Shown here one piece after another: positions 1 through 8,640 of a stretch of 58,569 nucleotides of DNA (position 1 is its first letter; each line of letters begins with the position of its first letter). Both the position numbers and the translations under genes were made by a program. The notes under the pieces were generated by a model that was not told the DNA's origin, did not search any database, and saw only the letters and a program-made list of their open reading frames with translations. The stretch is taken from NCBI GenBank assembly GCA_017551515.1, contig JAFZLK010000028.1:1-58569 (forward strand), written 5' to 3'. This DNA is from Bacteroidales bacterium. GTDB taxonomy: Bacteria; Bacteroidota; Bacteroidia; Bacteroidales; ML635J-15.

Positions 1-28
1 AGCAAAACAAACAATTTCAATGTTTTTT

Positions 29-667
29 TTACAATCGTTCGAAATTCAATTCACCTTCATCTTCGGCTTTAATAATAACCTTCATGCCAACAAAAGCATA
101 ATGCTGTTTCAGCAAATCAATATCGTCATCGCGAAGCCGTATGCAGCCTTCACTTTGGCGACCAGGAACAGAATTCTCATTGTTGGTGCTTCCATGAATG
201 CCAATTCCAGAACCATACGACAACCGCATGAACCACTTGCCATACGCCTTGATGCGACCTCGTCCATCGCCAAAATCGTGAGTCCACCAAGATGAATTTT
301 CTATGCTTGTAATCTTGAAAGGTTTCAGCAAAGATGATTCTGGTGTACGCATATCTCCTCGCTTCTGCTTGTTGCCATAGTTTTTACCCAGACAGCAGTC
401 GAAACGAGCAATCAAAACCGTATCGTTCAACCTTGCCTCGTAAACGCTAAGCAACCGTTCCTTTTTCGACACAACAATGAAGCAATGCTCCTTGACACAA
501 GGTTTTTCGTTGACAAAAACAAATGTACTATCATCATTAATAGGAATCGTATCCTCATAATTGAGACATAAAACAGTCTCTACCGGTTTGTCAGCCCCAT
601 TAGACTTCGAAACGCAACCGTAGGCTACTACTGCAATTATTAAAAATATAACTATAAGTCCCCTCAT
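29..667 (-). CDS. L,D-transpeptidase (YkuD) lipoprotein
   Basis: Predicted periplasmic L,D-transpeptidase of 212 aa, a cysteine enzyme that makes or edits 3-3 peptidoglycan cross-links or attaches proteins to the wall. Residues 1-18 form a lipoprotein signal ending VAYGC, so Cys18 should be lipidated. The YkuD signature is present: HG at 158-159 and SEGCIR at 172-177, with Cys175 as the expected nucleophile and Arg177 beside it. Its start shares one base with the stop of the upstream S1/P1 nuclease (TAATG), so the two are co-translated. The family is clear; the exact substrate is not. Confidence 0.9.
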   Translation of the reverse strand: MRGLIVIFLIIAVVAYGCVSKSNGADKPVETVLCLNYEDTIPINDDSTFVFVNEKPCVKEHCFIVVSKKERLLSVYEARLNDTVLIARFDCCLGKNYGNKQKRGDMRTPESSLLKPFKITSIENSSWWTHDFGDGRGRIKAYGKWFMRLSYGSGIGIHGSTNNENSVPGRQSEGCIRLRDDDIDLLKQHYAFVGMKVIIKAEDEGELNFERL

Positions 668-1467
668 TATCCAAAAATCCTATTCAAAAGCGCAGCAAGC
701 CTATATCCAGCAAGTAACAGCTGCCGCTCGACAACAGGTCCATAATCAAACATATATTTATATGAATAATTCTCATCTGGCGTTATATACTCATATATAC
801 CAACAGTAACCTGCCATGTTTCGTTCAGCCAGTCCTCAATAGTTCCAGATGTCATTTGTGCGACTTCCGACTTCTTACAACGATCAAGATTCTGCTGCCA
901 TTCTGTATACGACCAGGAATGTACACTTTCAATCAATTTTGAATCCCATAGCGTATGTAAATTTGTACTCTGTTTAAACCACTTAATCTTCAACTCGTTA
1001 CCTCCCCTGTCCGACAATCTGCCGACATGCATCGGACAATGCATGTCACCGACAAGATGAATCAGCATTCTGGTATAATCAAAGCAAACACTATCAGGAA
1101 GTTCGCTTCTATGGTTTTCCAACGAATCAATCACCATATTCAAAGCAGAAAGCACATCACCTTTAGGATTACGAGACATAGTTTGTGGCGTATATTCTTC
1201 ATCAACATTGAAATAGTGCCATGTCTTTGTTTGGTCGTAACCATCTTTCCAATATGGAGAGTTCTGAACATTGTCCATCCACGATGAATAGTAAACAAGT
1301 GATCTGCCTCCTAAAATTGCATTCAGGTTCTTTTTCGCCTTGCGCGTAAGATGCTTTTCGGCTATGCTAGCAATAATGTCGTGTCCCCTCTGCCCCCAAG
1401 CAAATACATCCAAACTCCCGACTATCAGGAACAACGCCACTAAAAATATGCAGAAAATTCGTTTCAT
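667..1467 (-). CDS. S1/P1 family nuclease
   Basis: Secreted zinc-dependent single-strand nuclease/phosphatase of the S1/P1 (phospholipase C-like) fold. The chosen start (266 aa) begins with a signal peptide ending VFA, which leaves Trp as the first mature residue; in this family the amino group of that Trp binds zinc. Zinc-site motifs follow in the usual order: GHDIIASIAE, WHYFNVDEEY, HLVGDMHCPMH and NLHTLWD. The frame is open for 23 more codons upstream, but they precede the signal peptide. First gene of a two-gene operon with the L,D-transpeptidase. Likely role: nucleic-acid scavenging outside the inner membrane. Confidence 0.9.
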   Translation of the reverse strand: MKRIFCIFLVALFLIVGSLDVFAWGQRGHDIIASIAEKHLTRKAKKNLNAILGGRSLVYYSSWMDNVQNSPYWKDGYDQTKTWHYFNVDEEYTPQTMSRNPKGDVLSALNMVIDSLENHRSELPDSVCFDYTRMLIHLVGDMHCPMHVGRLSDRGGNELKIKWFKQSTNLHTLWDSKLIESVHSWSYTEWQQNLDRCKKSEVAQMTSGTIEDWLNETWQVTVGIYEYITPDENYSYKYMFDYGPVVERQLLLAGYRLAALLNRIFG

Positions 1468-1604
1468 GCCATTGAAATAACTGCGCAAAATTAACAAAAA
1501 AACTACATACATAATGCAAGCAAAACTAAAGTCCAATATCTACTTTTTCAAATGTTTACGATACTTTTCAAATACGCCTGTTAAGAAAAACAGCAAAAAA
1601 AATC

Positions 1605-1635
1605 TTTGATTTAAAAATTCATGCACTACTTTTGC
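1605..1635 (+). promoter_or_regulatory. Promoter of the DUF5606 gene
   Basis: TTTG at 1605-1608 and TACTTTTGC at 1627-1635, spaced 18 bp: a full match to the Bacteroidota housekeeping promoter (TTTG ... TAnnTTTG). The box ends 28 bp before the ATG. Confidence 0.8.
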
Positions 1636-1663
1636 AACCTAAATTTTTAATGATATTGAAATT

Positions 1664-2128
1664 ATGTTTTTGGAAGGAATTTTATCAATAGCAGGTCAGC
1701 CTGGACTATTGAAGTTGGTATCGAAGAAGAACAACAGTGTCATTGTTGAATCGTTAATAACTGGCAAGCGCATGCCGGCCTTTTCAACCTCGCGAATCAG
1801 CACCCTTGAAGATATTACTGTATACACATACGACAACGACACTCCACTTAAGGATGTTTTTGCAAACATTTTCAACGAATACAAAGGTGCAATAACTGGT
1901 GTTACGGCAAAATCCGAAAAGAATGAAATATTTGCATTCTTCGAGAAAGTTCTGCCAGACTTCGACAAGGAAAAAGTATATCCATCGGATATAAAGAAAA
2001 TAATTTCTTGGTACAACTTGCTTGTTGAAAAGGGAATCATCAGTGAAGAAGCAATGAAGGCATACGCTGAAGAAAAGGCAAACTCAGAAAAAGAACAGCA
2101 AGCAGAACCAGAAGAAACCAAAGAATAA
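1664..2128 (+). CDS. DUF5606 domain protein
   Basis: Small cytoplasmic protein (154 aa) with no signal peptide. The N-terminus (MFLEGILSIAGQPGLLKLV, then SLITGKRMPAF) matches the DUF5606 family, which is widespread in Bacteroidota and has no known biochemical role. The N-terminal part looks like a small beta domain, followed by a helical segment and a Glu/Lys-rich tail. It stands alone, with its own consensus promoter and a bidirectional terminator after it. The narrow phylogenetic spread and single-gene setting suggest a housekeeping role, but I cannot name one. Confidence 0.8.
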   Translation: MFLEGILSIAGQPGLLKLVSKKNNSVIVESLITGKRMPAFSTSRISTLEDITVYTYDNDTPLKDVFANIFNEYKGAITGVTAKSEKNEIFAFFEKVLPDFDKEKVYPSDIKKIISWYNLLVEKGIISEEAMKAYAEEKANSEKEQQAEPEETKE

Positions 2129-2145
2129 CAAATGTTCTAAAAAAC

Positions 2146-2176
2146 AAAAAAAAGCGGATAAAATCCGCTTTTTTTA
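2146..2176. terminator. Bidirectional intrinsic terminator
   Basis: GCGGAT/ATCCGC stem flanked by an A8 run on one side and a T8 run on the other. It can end both the DUF5606 transcript (+) and the convergent glpK transcript (-). Confidence 0.85.
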
Positions 2177-2183
2177 TGCCTTA

Positions 2184-3671
2184 TTACTTGCTGTTTCTCT
2201 CAAGATCAGCAACAGCCTTACTCCAACCTCTGTATTTTTCCTTGGTCTGCCTTGCGCTTAACGATGGCTTGAACCTGCAATCCAGTTCGCGCACCTTTGT
2301 CAACTCATCAATAGTACACCACCCAACCGCCAAGGCGGCAAGAAATGCAGCACCAAGCGATGTCGACTCGACTACCTTTGGTCGCATCACATTTATCTGA
2401 AGAATATCCGACTGGAACTGCATGAGGAAATTGTTTACAGCGGCTCCTCCATCTACATTTATGGACTGAATTTTCATTCCAGCATCCTTCTCCATTGCAT
2501 CAAGCACATCCTTTGTTTGGTATGCCATCGACTCAAGAGTTGCACGGACAATATGCTTATAAGTAGCACCGCCAGTTATACCGCTTATGCAACCGCGCAC
2601 ATTCATGTTCCAGTATGGAGCACCTAGTCCAACAAATGCCGGAACAAAATATACGCCATTGGTATCATCTACCTCCGATGCTATCTTTTCGGTTTCTGCA
2701 GCTGTCTTTATTACGCCAAGCTTATCGCGAAGCCACTGTATTGCAGCACCAGCAACAAACACACTGCCTTCGAGCGCATACGAAACCTTACCTCCTATCC
2801 TCCATGCAATGGTGGTTACCAGACCGCATTTACTGCGAACATCCTTGCTACCTGTGTTCATTAACATGAAGCATCCTGTTCCGTATGTGTTCTTTACCGA
2901 ACCTTCGTTAAAGCATGCCTGACCGAAAAGAGCTGCCTGCTGGTCGCCCGCAATTCCACAAATCGGAATTTCCTCATCGAAGACCAACTTGTCCGTAAAT
3001 CCCACCTCGCACGATGAATCAACGACATTGGGGAGCATCTTCAATGGAATGCCAAACTCGTCAAGAATGTTCTCATCCCACTCCTGAGTCTTAATGTTGA
3101 ACATCATTGTACGTGAAGCATTCGAGCAATCGGTAACATGGCACTTTCCACTTGTCAAGCGCCATATCAACCAAGTATCGATTGTACCGAAAAGCAAATC
3201 GCCACGACGAGCCATTTCTCTGGCATTCTCCACATTATCGAGAATCCACTTTAACTTTGTTGCAGAGAAATACGAATCAACGACCAGTCCTGTGACAGCA
3301 TTCACATACTTTCCGAAATCACTTTCCTTTATTTTTGAACATAACTTCTCAGTACGCTTGTCCTGCCAAATAATGGCATTATATATCGGTTTGCCAGTAT
3401 TTTTGTTCCATACAACTGTTGTTTCGCGCTGGTTGGTAATTCCTATTGCAGCCACATCAGAAAACGAAATGTCACACCTATTAATCAGTCGCCTCGCTGT
3501 GGCGATTTGATTGCGATAAATCTCGTTGGCATCCTGTTCCACCCAACCGGGTTTCGGGAAATTCTGAGTAGTTTCCTGTTGCTCGATTCCTACAATATTA
3601 AAATGTCTGTCAAACAGAATTGCACGCGAACTTGTAGTTCCTTGGTCAAACGATAAAATGTAATTTTTCAT
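2184..3671 (-). CDS. glpK: Glycerol kinase
   Basis: ATP-dependent glycerol 3-kinase (FGGY family), the entry step of glycerol use. The chosen start gives 495 aa, normal for the family, and begins [19 protein letters not shown], the N-terminal ATPase loop. Other family segments include [22 protein letters not shown], the phosphate loop around [11 protein letters not shown], and [18 protein letters not shown] near the C-terminus. Upstream in-frame ATGs would add 23 unrelated residues and lie across the promoter box. No glycerol facilitator or glycerol-3-phosphate dehydrogenase is nearby, so it is a stand-alone unit here. Confidence 0.97.
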   Translation of the reverse strand: MKNYILSFDQGTTSSRAILFDRHFNIVGIEQQETTQNFPKPGWVEQDANEIYRNQIATARRLINRCDISFSDVAAIGITNQRETTVVWNKNTGKPIYNAIIWQDKRTEKLCSKIKESDFGKYVNAVTGLVVDSYFSATKLKWILDNVENAREMARRGDLLFGTIDTWLIWRLTSGKCHVTDCSNASRTMMFNIKTQEWDENILDEFGIPLKMLPNVVDSSCEVGFTDKLVFDEEIPICGIAGDQQAALFGQACFNEGSVKNTYGTGCFMLMNTGSKDVRSKCGLVTTIAWRIGGKVSYALEGSVFVAGAAIQWLRDKLGVIKTAAETEKIASEVDDTNGVYFVPAFVGLGAPYWNMNVRGCISGITGGATYKHIVRATLESMAYQTKDVLDAMEKDAGMKIQSINVDGGAAVNNFLMQFQSDILQINVMRPKVVESTSLGAAFLAALAVGWCTIDELTKVRELDCRFKPSLSARQTKEKYRGWSKAVADLERNSK

Positions 3672-3685
3672 CAAATATTTTTTTT

Positions 3686-3694
3686 GCAAAACTA
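3686..3694 (-). promoter_or_regulatory. glpK promoter -7 box
   Basis: Reads TAGTTTTGC on the minus strand, 14 bp before the glpK ATG. It supports the 3671 start, because the longer reading frame would begin upstream of the expected transcript start. I see no good TTTG at the -33 position. Confidence 0.65.
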
Positions 3695-3824
3695 CACAAA
3701 AACGCCTTTTCATTTCCCGACAAAACATTAAAGATTTCAACAGGCAAACATCATTGGAACTTCACACACATAACTTTTGTAAAAGTTTTTTAGCCAACAT
3801 AGAGCAAGAAAAAATATTTATTGC

Positions 3825-3833
3825 TACCTTTGC
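3825..3833 (+). promoter_or_regulatory. Promoter -7 box of the CHASE2 gene
   Basis: TACCTTTGC, 17 bp before ATG 3851. It overlaps the longer open frame that begins at 3821, which argues for the 3851 start. Confidence 0.7.
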
Positions 3834-3850
3834 GACAAATTATAAATAAT

Positions 3851-5167
3851 ATGGCAAGAAAGTATCCAGAAAAATATGGTCCGCTGTTAGTGCTTGATGC
3901 AGGATTAATTACAATATTTACAGCAATTATCGTTGTCTTCCTATGGGGTATCATCGATTCGGTTGACCTTTTCAATCCTTTCGATGACTACATCGACAAC
4001 TTTGACTACAGCGACCTTGTGTATTCGGAAATGAGCCGCAAGGACGACATATACAAGACCGACACCAATATATATATAGTCAACATTGGTGATTTGAGCA
4101 GAGGTGAACTTGCCGAAAAAATAAACATAATCGAGAAGTTCGAGCCGAAGGTCATAGGTATTGATGCTGTATTCAGAGAACCAAAAACAGGAAACATCCA
4201 AGAAATCATGGAGGACATGGCTCTGAAGCAGGCTTTGAATGCTAAGCCCAATATAATAATGGGTTCTTTCGGCATATACGACGAGGAAAACCCCGACAAA
4301 GCCGTTGGCATAATTCGCACGAACGAATTTTTTGGAGACCTGCCATACGGACACTGCGAATTACAAAACGAGCCTCTTACCTGCCGCGAATTTGACAAGT
4401 TCATCCGTTTTACCGACTCTACTACCAATGATACGGTAACTGTAAATGCTTTCTCAGCGGCAATAGTTAGAATGTACGACAACGACATGTTCATGCGGTT
4501 TGCAAAACGCAACAAAAAGCAACTTGAAAGCATCAACTACCGAGGCGGAAGCATGCCGTTCATTAAGATTGACTACGAGGACATAAACGACTCATGCGAT
4601 TTGCGAATGCTAAAGGACAACATCGTGCTAATGGGTTATCTTGGCTTGTACAAGGGAGCACCAATGGATACTATTGACGCGTTCTTTACACCATTAAAAC
4701 GATGCGATGGTTATGATGCCAAAGGAATAGAAATACATGCCCACGCCATCAGCATGATAATGAACGACGACTGTCTGATTACCTTTGAAAACTGGCAGAA
4801 CAACCTACTGGCATTCATAATAACATTCTTCTTTGTTTTGTGGTTGGTCTACTGGTATGTGTTCGGTGCAAAATTCTTCGATATACTTTCAAAACCAATA
4901 CAATTCCTATTGATTGCAGTGGTTCTGTTAATTTCATACTATGTAATGAAAGAGTTTGGCATAAAAGTTGATATGATGCCAACAGGAATCATGCTGATAT
5001 TCTGTATCGAGGTTCTGTATTTGTACGAAGAAACATTAGAATTATTTAAGATAGATTCATTTATAACGCAAACATTTAAATACACGAAAGATGAAAGGAA
5101 TAAAGTTTTACGCAGCATTGTTAGGTTTGAGTTTATTCGCAATAAGTTTAAGCGCTCAAACAAGTGA
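3851..5167 (+). CDS. CHASE2-domain membrane protein without output domain
   Basis: 438 aa. One N-terminal membrane segment (about residues 12-40) is followed by a large extracytoplasmic CHASE2 sensor domain (NIYIVNIGDLSRGELAEKI, then PKVIGIDAVF) and three C-terminal membrane segments (about residues 310-400). CHASE2 domains normally feed a kinase, cyclase or diguanylate cyclase; here the chain stops shortly after the last membrane segment, so no output domain is present. Its last 77 bases overlap the next gene, which encodes a secreted protein, so the pair may act together. The ligand is unknown. Confidence 0.8.
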   Translation: MARKYPEKYGPLLVLDAGLITIFTAIIVVFLWGIIDSVDLFNPFDDYIDNFDYSDLVYSEMSRKDDIYKTDTNIYIVNIGDLSRGELAEKINIIEKFEPKVIGIDAVFREPKTGNIQEIMEDMALKQALNAKPNIIMGSFGIYDEENPDKAVGIIRTNEFFGDLPYGHCELQNEPLTCREFDKFIRFTDSTTNDTVTVNAFSAAIVRMYDNDMFMRFAKRNKKQLESINYRGGSMPFIKIDYEDINDSCDLRMLKDNIVLMGYLGLYKGAPMDTIDAFFTPLKRCDGYDAKGIEIHAHAISMIMNDDCLITFENWQNNLLAFIITFFFVLWLVYWYVFGAKFFDILSKPIQFLLIAVVLLISYYVMKEFGIKVDMMPTGIMLIFCIEVLYLYEETLELFKIDSFITQTFKYTKDERNKVLRSIVRFEFIRNKFKRSNK

Positions 5168-5894
5168 GTATAAAGTCTTCTATTTCTCTGGAAATCCAAA
5201 GATAGTTGACAAGAAGGTTGAGACCAACCTTGTAAGGGACAGTTATATCTCATCGAAAAGTTCTCTTAAGGTTCCGTCAGGTTCGTATGTCGTTCTTACC
5301 AACAAGAGTGATGTGCCAATGGGAATCAACACACCGGGAACATATTCGGTGTCGGATCTCAACAAGATTTACGAAGATGTAGGAAACAGCAACCTCACAC
5401 AGGAATTCTTCAACTACATCGCAAACAACATGATTCAGAACTCGCAGAAGGAACGTAAGAGCGGTGGCGTTTACCGTGCAGTAGGCGACATCATCAGAGA
5501 CCCGTTCGACGATGCAATGGTTATCGAAAATTATGTTGTACTCAACTGGGCTAACTCGAAGCAGAAAAAGTTGTACCTCAAGATATACGACGAGGAATCG
5601 GGCGAACCTATAATCGACAACTACGCTACTACCGACAGCGCATTCATTGTAAAGTATGACGACAAGATTTATCAGAAGGGTAAAAAGTACTCGTGGATTG
5701 TAAGTCCAACAGCTGGCGACCCAGACAGCGGCACAATCCTTAGAACTTTCACTTTCGCTGATGATGCTTGGAAGAGCGAATACCAGAAGGAAGTAGATGA
5801 AATCAACAAGACTCAAAACGAATATATGAGAAAGATAAAACTCATAAGACTTTCGCTTGACAAGAACATCTACCCGATACTCGAATTATACTAG
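5091..5894 (+). CDS. Secreted hypothetical protein coupled to the CHASE2 gene
   Basis: 267 aa with a clean signal peptide (MKGIKFYAALLGLSLFAISLSAQ). I do not recognise the mature family. Residues 24-90 look like a beta-rich domain (FYFSGNPKIV ... VPSGSYVVLTNKSDVPMGI), reminiscent of periplasmic FecR/SH3-like folds but without a firm match. The ATG lies inside the CHASE2 gene, 77 bases before its stop and in another frame, so the signal peptide is encoded in overlap with the CHASE2 C-terminus. The operon suggests a periplasmic partner of the CHASE2 protein. An intrinsic terminator follows. Confidence 0.75.
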   Translation: MKGIKFYAALLGLSLFAISLSAQTSEYKVFYFSGNPKIVDKKVETNLVRDSYISSKSSLKVPSGSYVVLTNKSDVPMGINTPGTYSVSDLNKIYEDVGNSNLTQEFFNYIANNMIQNSQKERKSGGVYRAVGDIIRDPFDDAMVIENYVVLNWANSKQKKLYLKIYDEESGEPIIDNYATTDSAFIVKYDDKIYQKGKKYSWIVSPTAGDPDSGTILRTFTFADDAWKSEYQKEVDEINKTQNEYMRKIKLIRLSLDKNIYPILELY

Positions 5895-5911
5895 AATGCT
5901 AAACACACGAT

Positions 5912-5942
5912 AAAAAAGGGCACTGAAAAGTGTCCTTTTTTA
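5912..5942 (+). terminator. Intrinsic terminator after the CHASE2 operon
   Basis: GGGCAC/GTGTCC stem with a TGAAAA loop, preceded by A6 and followed by T6. Confidence 0.8.
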
Positions 5943-6007
5943 TATACATATATATTATGCATGACCAAACAAGGCTAAGCCCATTTGTTTAATCAATGTC
6001 CTCTATA

Positions 6008-6164
6008 TTTTGCATTGTCACAGTTTTTGCAAATTTTATGCAAAAACATGCGCCAATGCATTATTATAAAATGCATCATAGCTACATACATGTAACCTCT
6101 CCGAGGTTATTATAGCATTTGGATATTATGAGATTTACGGACATTCAAAATACTTTTGGAGGAC
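6008..6164. repeat. Tandem structured repeat, copy 1
   Basis: About 157 bp, repeated with a 180-bp period at 6188-6344. It holds three inverted repeats: TTTTTGCA/TGCAAAAA near 6030, ATGCATT/AATGCAT near 6056-6074, and TAACCTC/GAGGTTA with a TCC loop at 6093-6109. A 15-codon frame (6048-6095, MRQCIIIKC...) ends inside the third hairpin. The unit lies between two terminators, so it belongs to neither flanking operon. Confidence 0.8.
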
Positions 6165-6187
6165 TGATATAATCGTAATTCGCTTTT

Positions 6188-6344
6188 TTTTGCATTGTCA
6201 CAGTTTTTGCAGTTTTTCTGGCAAAAACATGCGCCAATGCATTATTATAAAATGCATTACAGCTACATATATGTAACCTCTCCGAGGTTATTATAGCTTT
6301 GGATACAATGAGACTTGCGGGTTCTAAAGAAACTTTTAGCGGAC
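6188..6344. repeat. Tandem structured repeat, copy 2
   Basis: Second copy of the 6008-6164 unit. The first stem changes on both arms yet still pairs (GTTTTTGC/GCAAAAAC plus a bulge), the ATGCATT stem is kept, and the TAACCTC/GAGGTTA hairpin recurs at 6274-6290. The 15-codon frame is also kept (6229-6276) with one Ile-to-Thr change. Outside these features the intergenic gap 5943-6372 shows nothing. Confidence 0.8.
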
Positions 6345-6372
6345 AATAAAATGACAACTGGATTCAAATGAC

Positions 6373-6401
6373 AAAAAAAAGCCTGCGAAAATTCCGCAGG
6401 C
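6373..6401 (-). terminator. Intrinsic terminator of the 6427-8571 operon
   Basis: GCCTGCG/CGCAGGC hairpin followed on the minus strand by T8. It lies just after the stop at 6427. Confidence 0.85.
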
Positions 6402-6426
6402 ATATTTTTACAATAGAATAAAATTT

Positions 6427-7458
6427 CTACTTTATTCCATTAATTGTCTTGTAGGTATTGGCATCGCTTACATCCAAACCCTTCGACTTCATTTCGGCTG
6501 CCAACTTCGATGCATAAAGTCCTCTTTCATAATTATTGAGCGACTTTACATAGTCAATGGCATACTTATACTCATTAAGTTCGCGAGCCATGCTTTGCGC
6601 ATAGTACAAATACTGCGCTGCCTGTTCTGGCTTACCAATCTTAATATAGTTCTTGGCAATTTCCGATGCCAACTGCATAGAGAAACGCTTCTTTTCGACA
6701 TCGTTGTAGCCTTTCGACTTAAGTTCGGCAACCAAACGCCTGTAAGCTCCACCAAAGGCTGCAATAGCATCGCGGTTCTGGTCGAATTCGGTGAAATTTT
6801 GTCCGTGATTGTACAGAAGGTTTGCATTACGATTGTCGAGAATTGCAAATTCCGATTCAGTGAAACCTTCGGCTGACTCATTTTGCTTTGCCAGCATAGG
6901 CGCACAAACCTCTCTGAACTTCTTTTCTGCATCTGCCCTATTCTGGTAGTCGTAGGCAACAAGGAAATTCTTGGTGGAATATGCCTTGCCCCACAAATCA
7001 GACATTACCGTAACATTCCTGTACATAGACTTTCCTGCTGCTCCAGATGCATTGCATACATATATCAGAATATCACCGAAAGGCTTTCCCGCATCTGTAC
7101 CTTCTACTGCAAGCATAAAATCAGCCATATCGAAACGTATGTCACCGCCCGAAACGATTTTTACTGGTGACAAAATGTCAAATCCGCGTATTTCATCAGC
7201 GACTTCAACGGTAGTCACCTTTGACTTGCTTAACAAAGACATTTTTGTGAGTTCCAAATTCTTTCCCTTAAACAAAACAGCGAAAATATCGCCCAAGGTC
7301 ACATTTTTGGAACCATTAGCAGCAAATCTCAACGATGCATCCTGCAAATTGAACGAACACTCCTGCGGCAACCAATACTTATCTACTGCATCATATTGCT
7401 GAGCGTTTGCGAAAAAGCAAACTGCAGAAAAAACAAAAACTATAATCAATCTTTTCAT
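6427..7458 (-). CDS. Secreted hypothetical protein, helical C-terminus
   Basis: 343 aa from the chosen ATG, which opens a signal peptide (MKRLIIVFVFSAVCFFANAQQ). I do not recognise the family. Residues about 20-170 look beta-rich; the second half is helical with TPR-like spacing (ASEIAKNYIKIGKPEQAAQYLYYAQSMAREL, about residues 270-300). It lies 12 bp after the next gene upstream, which is also secreted with C-terminal TPR-like repeats. The pair probably forms an envelope-associated unit, and the terminator at 6373 ends it. Confidence 0.7.
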   Translation of the reverse strand: MKRLIIVFVFSAVCFFANAQQYDAVDKYWLPQECSFNLQDASLRFAANGSKNVTLGDIFAVLFKGKNLELTKMSLLSKSKVTTVEVADEIRGFDILSPVKIVSGGDIRFDMADFMLAVEGTDAGKPFGDILIYVCNASGAAGKSMYRNVTVMSDLWGKAYSTKNFLVAYDYQNRADAEKKFREVCAPMLAKQNESAEGFTESEFAILDNRNANLLYNHGQNFTEFDQNRDAIAAFGGAYRRLVAELKSKGYNDVEKKRFSMQLASEIAKNYIKIGKPEQAAQYLYYAQSMARELNEYKYAIDYVKSLNNYERGLYASKLAAEMKSKGLDVSDANTYKTINGIK

Positions 7459-7470
7459 TGCTGGCATTTT

Positions 7471-8571
7471 TTAGTTCGACATTTTGTTCAGCTTTTCCAT
7501 GCACTCCGAGATTTTTGCAGTGTATCGCTTTGCTGTATCAAGAGATGTTGCATTCTGGTAACATTCCTTTGCCTTGTCAACCTTTTTCTGAGCTGCGTAA
7601 ATTTCGCCTCGTGCGATACAAGCCTTTATCACACAATCCAAATCCCTTGCATCCATTTTCGGATTGTTCTTTTGAGCAAGAATCATCTCATCGTAAACCT
7701 CGGAATTATCCATGTTCAGTTTATCAAGGCATTCGGCAAGTTTCACCTTGCATGTAATTTGGTATTTTTCGCCAGTAGAATTACGGGAAACAAAAGCAAG
7801 GTAAGGCAAAGCCCTATGATATATTCCCATAGTCATATAGCATCTGCCGATATTATAAGCGGCCTTCAAAAGCATAACCTTTTCGGGAAGGGTAATGGAT
7901 GCGCCCTTCTTGTTGAAATAATCATAAATTGCCTTATTCATGTACAATGCATCCCAATGAACATTAAGGTCGTGCAAATTCTTTGCAGCATCGAATCCTA
8001 ACGGAATACCATAAATGTTGACAAAAATAGGATATTCGTGGATTGGCAACGCATAAATACGATCAGCGGAAAGGTCGCCAGCGACTTCGTACTCATATTT
8101 TGATGACGGATAGCAAACCGTAACCATCTTCTCTCCTACTCCGTCCTTAACGGTTTCGACATTTATCATTATAACATTTGATGTCGTAGATGATGACTGG
8201 TCGGCAAAATCCTCGCTACCGCCCTTGCGGTATCTCACCTGAACGATGTACTTGTCCTTGCCCCCTGCGATTGTCGATTGGGGATTTGCGAGGTCAATCT
8301 CCGAAACATTCTTCCAACCTTCGTAAACACGGAACTTCTTGTCACAAATAACAGTTGCTTCGCTCAATTCCTTGGGTTCCAAACCATACAATTCGTTAAA
8401 AATGGTTCCAATCTTGTGCCAACCGCCGAACTCAGTCCTTTCGACCTTGAAGTCCATATACACGCTGTCCGACTTGTCGTAACCGATTATATATCCGTCA
8501 TCCTCAGCATTTTGCGAGAACAACGCCATACCTATAATCAGGAATACCGCCAATAAAAACAATTTCTTCAT
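7471..8571 (-). CDS. Secreted TPR-repeat protein
   Basis: 366 aa with signal peptide (MKKLFLLAVFLIIGMALFSQ). The N-terminal part (about 25-200) is unrecognised and beta-rich. The C-terminal part carries TPR-like helices: AYNIGRCYMTMGIYHRALPYL, KVKLAECLDKL and ARGEIYAAQKKVDKAKECYQNA. TPR arrays mediate protein binding, so a scaffold or assembly role in the envelope is a reasonable inference. First gene of a two-gene operon, with a TATATTTGC box 20 bp before the ATG. Confidence 0.75.
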   Translation of the reverse strand: MKKLFLLAVFLIIGMALFSQNAEDDGYIIGYDKSDSVYMDFKVERTEFGGWHKIGTIFNELYGLEPKELSEATVICDKKFRVYEGWKNVSEIDLANPQSTIAGGKDKYIVQVRYRKGGSEDFADQSSSTTSNVIMINVETVKDGVGEKMVTVCYPSSKYEYEVAGDLSADRIYALPIHEYPIFVNIYGIPLGFDAAKNLHDLNVHWDALYMNKAIYDYFNKKGASITLPEKVMLLKAAYNIGRCYMTMGIYHRALPYLAFVSRNSTGEKYQITCKVKLAECLDKLNMDNSEVYDEMILAQKNNPKMDARDLDCVIKACIARGEIYAAQKKVDKAKECYQNATSLDTAKRYTAKISECMEKLNKMSN

Positions 8572-8590
8572 TGTAACGAAATTTTATGAT

Positions 8591-8599
8591 GCAAATATA
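8591..8599 (-). promoter_or_regulatory. Promoter -7 box of the secreted TPR operon
   Basis: TATATTTGC on the minus strand, 20 bp before ATG 8571. A TTTG on the same strand at 8622-8625 is 22 bp further upstream. Confidence 0.65.
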
Positions 8600-8640
8600 A
8601 ATGTTTTTTAATTCAAAAGTTCAAAAAGGTTTGAAATGGT

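Noticed and set aside
3671..3740. Longer glycerol kinase start
   Set aside because: The extra 23 residues do not match the family and the promoter box lies inside the extension.
6145..6357. 70-codon minus-strand frame across tandem repeat copy 2
   Set aside because: The equivalent frame is not kept in copy 1, while the hairpins are; no promoter box precedes it.
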